Source: an uncultured Coleofasciculus sp.
Lineage (GTDB): Bacteria > Cyanobacteriota > Cyanobacteriia > Cyanobacteriales > Coleofasciculaceae
Length of the DNA: 5,501 nucleotides
NCBI GenBank assembly: GCA_902805485.1
Contig: CADCTM010000030.1
Location: forward strand, 1 to 5,501
Reading direction: 5' to 3'
The notes under the pieces were generated by a model. It did not search any database. It worked only from the letters and a program-made list of their open reading frames with translations, and was not told the origin of the DNA. Both the position numbers and the translations under genes were made by a program. The stretch's first letter is position 1; the number at the start of each line of letters is the position of its first letter. This document shows, piece after piece, positions 1-4,777 of this stretch.

Positions 1-40
1 TCTCTTCGGAGAACGAGTTGTGTGGATCGCGGCTCGTGTT

Positions 41-81
41 GTACTGATATTTCATGCAGATATTTGGATAATCAAGATATT
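41..81 (+). promoter_or_regulatory. Possible sdhB promoter region with GATATT repeats
   Basis: A sigma70-like pair can be drawn here: CTGATA at 44-49, a 17-base spacer, and GATAAT at 67-72, which matches the -10 consensus at five of six positions. Transcription would then begin near 79 and leave a leader of only about 9 bases before the ATG at 88. The motif GATATT occurs three times (46-51, 59-64 and 76-81), which could be chance in AT-rich DNA. The real promoter may also lie left of the window, so this is a weak call. Confidence 0.3.
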
Positions 82-87
82 GGTAGT

Positions 88-1101
88 ATGCAAGTTTGTT
101 TTAAAATCATTCGGCAAAGCCAAAATAACACCCCCACACTCCAGACTTATACCCTAGATGTGGAGGAAGGAAACACGATTCTGGACTGCCTGAATCGGAT
201 CAAGTGGGAACAAGATGGCAGCCTTGCTTTTCGCAAAAATTGTCGCAATACAATTTGCGGAAGCTGTGGTATGAGAATTAATGGTCGCTCGGCTTTGGCT
301 TGTAAGGAAAATGTTGGGAGTGAGTTAGCGAAGCTGCCAAAAAGCGAATCGGGAATCCCAGAAATTACCGTTGCACCGATGGGTAATATGCCGGTAATTA
401 AAGATTTAGTCGTGGATATGCAGAGCTTTTGGGATAATTTGGAAGCAGTAGATCCTTATGTCAGTACAGGGGCGCGGGTGATTCCGGAACGAGAGTTTTT
501 GCAGTCCCCTGAAGAGCGATCGCAACTCGATCAGATGGGCAACTGTATCTTATGCGGAGCGTGTTACTCAGATTGTAATGCCCGTGAAGTCAACCCGGAT
601 TTTGTCGGTCCTCATGCCCTCGCTAAGGCACAACGGATGCTCGCCGACTCTCGTGATGCGACAACTGAAAACCGTCTAGAGGATTACAACCAAGGCACTC
701 AAGGCGTCTGGGGTTGCACTCGCTGTTATATGTGCAATACGGTTTGTCCCATGGAGGTGGAGCCGATGGATCAAATCGGCAAAATCAAGCAGCAGATTTT
801 GGATCGTAAAGACGACCAAAGTAGTCGCCAAGTCCGTCACCGTAAAGTATTAATTGATTTAGTCAAACAAGGCGGCTGGATTGATGAGCGTAAATTTGGC
901 TTACAAGTTGTTGGCAATTCCTTCCGCGATATTCAAGGGCTAATTAGTTTGGGTCCCCTAGGATTACGAATGCTCGTTCGTGGTAAATTCCCTTTAGGAT
1001 TTGAGCCATCTGAGGGAGCCATAGAAGTGCGATCGCTTATTGAAGCCGTGCAAAATTTCGAGTCAGGAGAATCCCAGGAGAACGTTGCCTCAAAGCCATG
1101 A
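88..1101 (+). CDS. sdhB: Succinate dehydrogenase / fumarate reductase iron-sulfur subunit
   Basis: This subunit carries electrons from the flavin of SdhA through three iron-sulfur clusters to quinone, in the TCA cycle and the respiratory chain of the thylakoid or plasma membrane. The protein has 337 residues, normal for the family. The N-terminal plant-type ferredoxin domain holds the 2Fe-2S ligands C52, C57, C60 and C72 (CRNTICGSCG, then C). The C-terminal domain holds CILCGACYSDC (C153, C156, C159, C163) and CTRCYMCNTVCP (C210, C213, C216, C220). The last motif has four cysteines where proteobacterial SdhB has three, so the quinone-proximal cluster may be 4Fe-4S, as in archaeal-type enzymes. 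I chose the ATG at 88 because the homologous region begins there; an in-frame GTG at 22 adds 22 unconvincing residues. No clear Shine-Dalgarno sequence precedes the ATG. sdhA is not in the window, and cyanobacterial sdhA and sdhB are commonly unlinked. The last four bases overlap the downstream Hli gene. Confidence 0.95.
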   Translation: MQVCFKIIRQSQNNTPTLQTYTLDVEEGNTILDCLNRIKWEQDGSLAFRKNCRNTICGSCGMRINGRSALACKENVGSELAKLPKSESGIPEITVAPMGNMPVIKDLVVDMQSFWDNLEAVDPYVSTGARVIPEREFLQSPEERSQLDQMGNCILCGACYSDCNAREVNPDFVGPHALAKAQRMLADSRDATTENRLEDYNQGTQGVWGCTRCYMCNTVCPMEVEPMDQIGKIKQQILDRKDDQSSRQVRHRKVLIDLVKQGGWIDERKFGLQVVGNSFRDIQGLISLGPLGLRMLVRGKFPLGFEPSEGAIEVRSLIEAVQNFESGESQENVASKP

Positions 1102-1283
1102 AATCCGAAACCCCTACGCCTCAATCTTCCCAAGAATCATTCAATCAACCCGAACCGGCTTTTGGTTGGACACCTTATGCCGAGCAAATCAACGGACGAT
1201 TTGCCATGATTGGTTTTGTCGGTCTCTTGTTACTAGAAGTGATTACCGATCAAGGTTTACTATCCTGGCTAGGTTTGAGGTGA
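1098..1283 (+). CDS. High-light-inducible (Hli / SCP) one-helix chlorophyll-binding protein
   Basis: Hli proteins are thylakoid proteins with one membrane helix. They dimerise to bind chlorophyll and carotenoid, quench excess energy, and help photosystem II assembly and chlorophyll recycling. This one has 61 residues. A polar, proline-rich N-terminus (1-20) is followed by FGWTPYAE and then the chlorophyll-binding signature EQINGRFAMIGF. In that signature E29, N32 and R34 are the expected pigment-ligand and salt-bridge residues. The hydrophobic helix runs from about 33 to 53 and the protein ends WLGLR. The start codon overlaps the sdhB stop as ATGA (1098-1101). The nearest purine-rich site, AGGAG at 1076-1080, lies 17 bases upstream, too far for normal initiation, so translational coupling to sdhB is likely. 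A terminator follows about 55 bases after the stop. The family is clear; which numbered Hli/Scp paralogue it is cannot be told, so no symbol is given. Confidence 0.95.
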   Translation: MKSETPTPQSSQESFNQPEPAFGWTPYAEQINGRFAMIGFVGLLLLEVITDQGLLSWLGLR

Positions 1284-1337
1284 GTAAACCTTGATTACCG
1301 TGAGTGTTCGTCAAATTACACCCTTGGCAACAAGCGG

Positions 1338-1378
1338 AAAGCTGGAATGTTTAAAATTTTTAGACCTTCCAGCTTTTT
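1338..1378 (+). terminator. Intrinsic terminator of the sdhB-hli unit
   Basis: AAAGCTGGAA (1338-1347) pairs perfectly with TTCCAGCTTT (1367-1376). The 10-bp stem encloses a 19-base AT-rich loop, and the T run 1374-1378 follows. It ends the + strand transcript of sdhB and the Hli gene. On the opposite strand the stem is followed by CCGC, so it should be a poor terminator for the convergent rfbF, for which I see no clear terminator of its own. Confidence 0.8.
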
Positions 1379-1433
1379 CACTTTCCATTAAATGTAATAA
1401 GTTATCTAGCTTAATTGAAACAGAACTGTTCTT

Positions 1434-2204
1434 TTACCACACCTTCCAGGGCGCTTTATCTTTTCTCCACAAATCTTCCAAATAATTTTTATCTCGTAAA
1501 GTATCCATCGGTTGCCAAAATCCCCCATGTTTATAGGCGGAAAGCTGATTGCTTGCAGCTAACTTTTCTAATGGTTCCTTTTCCCAAACAGTCGAGTCCT
1601 CTGCAATGTAATCAATGACTTCCGGCTCTAAAACAAAATAACCACCATTAATCCAAGCGCCATCCCCATCTTCCTTTTCCCTAAAACTCGTAACTTTATC
1701 TTCCTCCTTGAGAGAGAGCGCTCCAAAGCGTCCTACAGGTAAAGTTGCCGTCAAGGTTGCTAAAGTTTTTTGCTGTTTATGAAACTCGATTAAATCTTTA
1801 ATATTGACATCGCTCACACCATCCCCATAAGTAAAGCAAAAGGTTTCCTTGCCAATATGCTCTCTTACCCGTTTTAGGCGTCCTCCCGTCATTGTTTGAT
1901 CACCCGTATCAACCAAAGTCACTCGCCACGGTTCAGCATAACCGCAGTGAACATTCATTTGATTGAATCTCATGTCAAAGGTGACATCAGACATATGCAA
2001 GAAGTAGTTAGCAAAATATTCCTTGATTACATAGCCTTTGTACCCGCAGCAAATGATAAATTCATTGATTCCGTAGGATGAATAAATTTTCATGATGTGC
2101 CAAAGAACAGGACGACCACCAATCTCTACCATCGGCTTTGGCTTGAGGGAGGTTTCTTCACTCAGTCGCGTACCAAGTCCGCCAGCCAGTATCACTGCTT
2201 TCAT
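1434..2204 (-). CDS. rfbF: Glucose-1-phosphate cytidylyltransferase
   Basis: The enzyme joins CTP and glucose-1-phosphate to give CDP-glucose and pyrophosphate in the cytoplasm. This is the first step toward CDP-linked 3,6-dideoxyhexoses and related envelope or exopolysaccharide sugars. The 256 residues match the family's usual length of about 257, and similarity to enteric RfbF as I recall it runs end to end. The nucleotide-binding signature is LAGGLGTRLSEET (residues 6-18), followed by KPKPMVEIGG (21-30). The metal/nucleotide motif is YGDGVSD (126-132). Sugar-site segments are FREK (174-177), NGGYFVLEP (186-194) and FWQPMDTLRD (229-238). No expected motif is missing. The ATG is preceded by GAGG at 7 bases (complement of 2212-2215), a good ribosome binding site. 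The gene stands alone: the usual next gene, rfbG (CDP-glucose 4,6-dehydratase), is on neither side, so the rest of the pathway must be elsewhere or absent. Confidence 0.96.
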   Translation of the reverse strand: MKAVILAGGLGTRLSEETSLKPKPMVEIGGRPVLWHIMKIYSSYGINEFIICCGYKGYVIKEYFANYFLHMSDVTFDMRFNQMNVHCGYAEPWRVTLVDTGDQTMTGGRLKRVREHIGKETFCFTYGDGVSDVNIKDLIEFHKQQKTLATLTATLPVGRFGALSLKEEDKVTSFREKEDGDGAWINGGYFVLEPEVIDYIAEDSTVWEKEPLEKLAASNQLSAYKHGGFWQPMDTLRDKNYLEDLWRKDKAPWKVW

Positions 2205-2239
2205 GTAATTACCTCGTAATTTTCAAGGAAACTCATTTG

Positions 2240-2251
2240 TACCCTTGGGTA
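2240..2251. repeat. Short palindrome upstream of rfbF
   Basis: TACCC (2240-2244) and GGGTA (2247-2251) form an inverted repeat with a 2-base centre, 36 bases before the rfbF start. It could be a small operator or a leader hairpin. It is short enough to be chance and no known regulator is indicated. Confidence 0.25.
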
Positions 2252-2357
2252 GACCCATTAAAACCTAACATAAGATACATGAGGTTTGTGTGATGTTTTA
2301 AAGCATAAACTCGCCGTCAAAAAAGAAGCAATAGTTGAATATTTAAAACAAAAGTGA

Positions 2358-2496
2358 TCTTCCTTAACTTCAAGAGAGGCTCAGGGAGAATCGCTTTGTG
2401 TGAAGGAAGAATTGGCTCACTCATAAATCAAGAAAAACTGCTAAACGGCTGCTTTTACAAAAAACCCCACCCAATCAGAGATTTAGGTGGGGTTTT
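2358..2496 (+). ncRNA. Candidate small RNA ending in an orphan terminator
   Basis: This is an inference from structure only. An 8-bp inverted repeat, TCTTCCTT (2358-2365) and AAGGAAGA (2403-2410), encloses a 37-base loop. About 50 bases further on, the strong hairpin at 2461-2496 ends in TTTT. No protein gene on the + strand leads into this terminator, which suggests a short untranslated transcript. The 5' end is unknown: TTGAAT at 2334-2339 is a possible -35, but no good -10 follows at normal spacing. I recognise no known cyanobacterial RNA family here. A minus-strand transcript ending at the same hairpin is an alternative. Confidence 0.25.
2459..2496. terminator. Strong orphan hairpin terminator, probably bidirectional
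   Basis: AAAACCCCACC (2461-2471) pairs perfectly with GGTGGGGTTTT (2486-2496), an 11-bp GC-rich stem with a 14-base loop. Read on the + strand the stem ends in four T. Read on the - strand the tail is six T (complement of 2459-2464), so both directions are plausible. No recognised coding gene ends here: rfbF starts 255 bases to the left on the other strand, and pirA starts 250 bases to the right. It may end an untranslated RNA, or insulate the two divergent promoters from each other. Confidence 0.8.
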
Positions 2497-2575
2497 ATCA
2501 TGCAGGCGGGTAAATATAACCTCTATTGAGGTCTTTCGTGTCGTGAGCAAGTTGAGCTTGAGTAAGCGATCTTTC

Positions 2576-2616
2576 ACCTGTTTTCAGAAGTTAACGCGAT
2601 CGCTTCCACTACAGGT
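2576..2616. repeat. Nested inverted repeat around a HIP1 octamer
   Basis: ACCTGT (2576-2581) pairs with ACAGGT (2611-2616). Inside them GAAG (2587-2590) pairs with CTTC (2603-2606). The inner loop contains the palindrome GCGATCGC (2596-2603), a HIP1 site typical of cyanobacterial genomes. The arms are short and could be chance. The element lies upstream of the NtcA box, so if real it is more likely a DNA site than part of the pirA messenger leader. Confidence 0.35.
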
Positions 2617-2649
2617 TCGGTTCTCATCATTTAATCTTTCGCTAATTTC

Positions 2650-2665
2650 TGTATCAAAAACTACA
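2650..2665 (+). promoter_or_regulatory. NtcA-binding box upstream of the pirA-like gene
   Basis: The sequence TGTATCAAAAACTACA fits the NtcA consensus GTA-N8-TAC exactly (GTA 2651-2653, TAC 2662-2664), with the flanking T and A of the extended palindrome. NtcA is the global nitrogen regulator of cyanobacteria. The box lies 81 bases before the GTG start. No good -10 sits at the roughly 22-base distance usual for NtcA-activated promoters (2687-2692 reads TGCCCA). A -10-like TACACT at 2662-2667, paired with TTCGCT at 2638-2643, overlaps the box, which would suit repression. A later TATCTT at 2696-2701 is another possible -10. The direction of control is therefore inferred, not shown. Confidence 0.65.
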
Positions 2666-2746
2666 CTTTGCCTAGCCATTCCCGTCTGCCCATGTTATCT
2701 TTAAGGAGTGGTCAATACATCAAATGAACGGGAAGGACTGTTTACA

Positions 2747-2908
2747 GTGAACAAAAATTTTAATAATAGAGTAAAGGATGCTGCCGCAGCTCATCGCGTT
2801 ACGCTCCAAAAAAACTTACAACATCGCCTAGAAGTTGCTAGAGCAAATGGCGACGAAGCCTTAGTACGTCAGCTAGAGCAAGAAGCCAGCTACCTAAAAT
2901 TAAACTGA
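2747..2908 (+). CDS. pirA: Small PII-interacting regulator of arginine synthesis, PirA-like
   Basis: PirA is a roughly 50-residue cyanobacterial protein that binds the signal protein PII (GlnB). By competing with N-acetylglutamate kinase for PII it lowers flux into arginine. This product has 53 residues, soluble and highly charged. It opens NKNFNNRVKDAAAAHR and continues with the amphipathic helical stretch NLQHRLEVARANGDEALVRQ, ending EASYLKLN; there is no signal peptide or membrane segment. I chose the GTG at 2747 because GGAAGGA (2731-2737) sits 9 bases upstream and the conserved-looking part begins there. An in-frame GTG at 2708 adds 13 residues, but AAGGAG (2703-2708) runs into it, leaving no spacing. 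The name rests on size, composition, remembered family sequence and the perfect NtcA box upstream. The gene itself is more certain than the name. Two hairpins follow, the second a clear terminator. Confidence 0.72.
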   Translation: MNKNFNNRVKDAAAAHRVTLQKNLQHRLEVARANGDEALVRQLEQEASYLKLN

Positions 2909-2926
2909 ATTTTGTCTGAAAACTAA

Positions 2927-2966
2927 TCCTGACATTTAGAGCGCTGCTTTGTCTAGAGTGTCAGGA
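2927..2966. terminator. Hairpin between pirA and tldD, possible tldD terminator
   Basis: TCCTGACA (2927-2934) pairs with TGTCAGGA (2959-2966), and TAGA (2937-2940) with TCTA (2952-2955) extends the stem after a small internal loop. On the + strand it is followed by AAAAG and should not terminate. On the - strand it is followed by TTAGTTTT, so it could act as a second, weaker terminator for tldD. Confidence 0.45.
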
Positions 2967-2972
2967 AAAGTT

Positions 2973-3011
2973 AACAGGGATGTCCTCGTCACAATGGACA
3001 TCCCTGTTTTT
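2973..3011 (+). terminator. Strong terminator of the pirA-like gene, between convergent genes
   Basis: AACAGGGATGTCC (2973-2985) pairs perfectly with GGACATCCCTGTT (2996-3008), a 13-bp stem with a 10-base loop. The T run 3007-3011 follows on the + strand. It lies 65 bases after the pirA-like stop. The convergent tldD transcript also runs into this stem; there the following bases read AACTTTT, so some minus-strand termination is possible. Confidence 0.88.
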
Positions 3012-3055
3012 ATTACTTATTTGTGGTCTGGGGCAACGAGGAAACTTAAGAAAAG

Positions 3056-4435
3056 TTAACGTCCACCAACAACCACATCTTTAATCCGTACATGAGGACC
3101 GCCAACACTAACTGCTAGAGGCGACTGTCCACCCTTACCACAGCCTCCACTGACATAAAGTGAATCATTGCCGATCGCCTCAATATCTTTTAGGGTTTGA
3201 AAAACATTACCCGTTAAGGTAACATCACTCACCGGTTCAGCAATCTGACCATTGCGAATCATATAACCCTGCCCTGCCGCAAACGTAAACATCTCACCAT
3301 TCGTCTGCCCTCCCAGCATCCGCACGGCATAGACACCCTCTTCGATATCCGCAATCATGTCCTCAAAAGCGCAGTCTCCCGCCTCAATTCCCGTATTCGT
3401 CATCCGTACAATTGGCGGATAAGTAGCACCAATCGCCCTGGCATTACCCGTTGGCGCTTCATCCATCTTCCCGGCAGTTTCACGAGAATGCAGGCGCTGA
3501 TTCAAAACTCCATCTTTAATTAAATACTTACGCCCAGCCGGCACTCCTTCATCGTCATACTTCAGAGAACCCGGTAAACCTGTCATTGTGGCATCATCAA
3601 CAACATTCAACTGCTCAATTGCCAAAGGTTTACCCAGGGTGAGCAATTCCTGCATTTTGGGGTTTTCGTAGACAAAATCAGCCTCAGAAAGATGCCCAAA
3701 CGCTTCATGAATAAACACACCAGCGAGGTAAGGGTCTAAAACTACCGTATATTGCCCCCCTTTAACCGATTTGGCATCCAACTGACTTACCGCACGTTTC
3801 GCCGCCCCTAAAACTTGGTCTTCAATCCCTGTAATCACGTCATAATCAGAACGGGAGTGGACAGACTCAAAACCTTGGCGTACAACCCCGCTATCGGTAC
3901 GCGCAATTACCCCAAATCTTGCCGATACATCTAGCCGTTCTTGGGCGATGCAAGTGCCGGTAGAATTGACAAAATATGTGATGCCGAAGCGATCGCGCAT
4001 ACTCACCATTGTCGTCTGAATTCGGGGATCAAAATCCAGCAACAGTTGGTTGTAGTCCTGCACTAACCGTCGTTTGTCCGTCATTGATACACCACGCGGA
4101 TCACGCCCTAGTGCCACAGACACATAATCTTGTATTGGTTCAAGGGGGGATAATTGGGTTTTTTCTTTCCCTACCAAATGTGCTTGAGAAATCGCTTCCG
4201 AAATTCGGTCATTTAACTCGGCTAAACCATTAAACGTTACAAAACTCCAGCCGCCTTTATGACAGGCACGGATACCACCCGCGAGGTTAAAATTACGGTC
4301 TACGGCATCGAGTTGGGGGCCACGAAAGGAAATCGCTGTTGATTCACTTTGTTCAACCCGGATCTCCAGGTAATCAATTGCCTCGCGATAGGAGGCAATT
4401 GCCTTGAGCAACTGTTCTTGCATTGAGTTATCCAC
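3056..4435 (-). CDS. tldD: TldD family zinc metalloprotease subunit
   Basis: TldD pairs with TldE (PmbA) in a cytoplasmic protease that threads unfolded peptides to a zinc site. In E. coli the pair matures microcin B17 and degrades the antitoxin CcdA; its cyanobacterial substrates are unknown. The protein has 459 residues, close to the usual length. The catalytic motif HEAFGHLSEAD begins at residue 243, with zinc ligands H243 and H248 and catalytic E244. The third ligand is C432 in the C-terminal SGGCGKGGQSPLAVSVGGP, which marks TldD rather than the non-catalytic TldE. The start is GTG (complement of 4433-4435), with GGGAAGA about 9 bases upstream. An in-frame ATG four codons later (4421-4423) is possible but less well spaced. 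No tldE is present: tldD converges on the pirA-like gene and diverges from the DUF1361 gene, so it looks monocistronic. The HIP1 octamer at 3989-3996 is inside the gene. Confidence 0.97.
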   Translation of the reverse strand: MDNSMQEQLLKAIASYREAIDYLEIRVEQSESTAISFRGPQLDAVDRNFNLAGGIRACHKGGWSFVTFNGLAELNDRISEAISQAHLVGKEKTQLSPLEPIQDYVSVALGRDPRGVSMTDKRRLVQDYNQLLLDFDPRIQTTMVSMRDRFGITYFVNSTGTCIAQERLDVSARFGVIARTDSGVVRQGFESVHSRSDYDVITGIEDQVLGAAKRAVSQLDAKSVKGGQYTVVLDPYLAGVFIHEAFGHLSEADFVYENPKMQELLTLGKPLAIEQLNVVDDATMTGLPGSLKYDDEGVPAGRKYLIKDGVLNQRLHSRETAGKMDEAPTGNARAIGATYPPIVRMTNTGIEAGDCAFEDMIADIEEGVYAVRMLGGQTNGEMFTFAAGQGYMIRNGQIAEPVSDVTLTGNVFQTLKDIEAIGNDSLYVSGGCGKGGQSPLAVSVGGPHVRIKDVVVGGR

Positions 4436-4777
4436 GCTTTTAATTCTTCCCTAATTTTTATAATTTAGACAAATTGCGATCGCAGATTCTTAAAAGAGCA
4501 TCGCGATTGGAACGTTAAATTAAAAATCCTTCTCTCCAGTCTAGAACTTATTCCAATTCAAAGATGATGCTCGGTCTCTTCGCCCAGTTGCTACCCAACG
4601 CACCCGCTTTCTGCAAGGATTTTTATTGAGTCTCCTGATTGTGACGGATTAATTATCGCCCAGGTTGACAGTTATAAAAAGTCTCCTAAACTTAAGCCTT
4701 GTTTTTGAGATGGTTATACTAGTGGTTCAAGACGACTAATCAGACTTGTAGTGTAGATTCTCTTGTAAAAAAATTTT
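4436..4777. other. 342-base intergenic region between divergent tldD and the DUF1361 gene
   Basis: This region should hold both divergent promoters. A HIP1 octamer is at 4476-4483, just upstream of tldD. An inverted repeat ATTGGAA (4506-4512) and TTCCAAT (4551-4557) has a 38-base loop and may be chance. From 4545 to 4652 a frame without a start codon reads like a fragment of a basic-then-hydrophobic peptide (RPVATQRTRFLQGFLLS in its middle) and ends at TAA. It may be a gene remnant, but I cannot assign a parent. Two possible promoters for the DUF1361 gene lie at 4665-4692 and 4692-4720. No RNA gene is recognised. Confidence 0.6.
4665..4720 (+). promoter_or_regulatory. Possible promoters of the DUF1361 gene
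   Basis: Two sigma70-like arrangements are visible. The first has a perfect -35 TTGACA at 4665-4670, a 16-base spacer and TAAACT at 4687-4692. The second has a weak -35 TTAAGC at 4692-4697, a 17-base spacer and a good -10 TATACT at 4715-4720. They would start transcription about 80 and 50 bases before the ATG at 4778. Sequence alone does not decide between them. Confidence 0.4.

Larger units (their letters stand above)
2205..2746. other. 542-base intergenic region with terminator and pirA control region
   Basis: This gap lies between the divergent rfbF (-) and pirA-like (+) genes. From left to right it holds the rfbF ribosome binding site (2212-2215) and a small palindrome TACCCTTGGGTA (2240-2251). 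An 8-bp inverted repeat follows, TCTTCCTT (2358-2365) with AAGGAAGA (2403-2410). Then come a strong hairpin terminator (2461-2496), a nested inverted repeat around a HIP1 octamer (2576-2616), and an NtcA box (2650-2665). Open frames across it run through the terminator hairpin and resemble no protein I know, so I annotate no gene here. Confidence 0.7.

Noticed and set aside
1..12. TCTC-TTCG-GAGA mini hairpin at the left edge
   Set aside because: A 4-bp stem with a UUCG-type loop could be the end of an upstream terminator or RNA, but the window cuts it off and no T run follows.
22..87. N-terminal extension of SdhB from an in-frame GTG
   Set aside because: The added residues are cysteine-rich and unlike any SdhB N-terminus; the ATG at 88 gives the normal family start and length.
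1040..1294. 84-codon frame overlapping the sdhB end and the Hli gene
   Set aside because: It is an alternative frame of two well-supported genes and has no family features.
2239..2252. GTA-N8-TAG near rfbF as a second NtcA box
   Set aside because: It misses the last base of the consensus, has no suitably placed -10 toward rfbF, and is better described as a small palindrome.
2500..2700. Short minus-strand frames of 17-40 codons between pirA and the orphan terminator
   Set aside because: They lack ribosome binding sites, and the longest reads through the terminator stem; no family likeness is visible.
2354..2704. 116-codon open frame on the + strand
   Set aside because: It runs straight through the perfect hairpin terminator and the NtcA box, has no ribosome binding site, and its product resembles no known protein.
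2708..2746. Longer pirA-like protein from the GTG at 2708
   Set aside because: The AAGGAG sequence overlaps the start codon, and the added 13 residues lie over the real ribosome binding site of the GTG at 2747.
4009..4233. 74-codon + strand frame inside tldD
   Set aside because: It is an antisense shadow of conserved tldD coding sequence.
4629..4687. Direct repeat AGTCTCCT (4629-4636 and 4680-4687)
   Set aside because: One 8-base repeat in a 342-base gap is expected about by chance, and nothing between the copies looks mobile.
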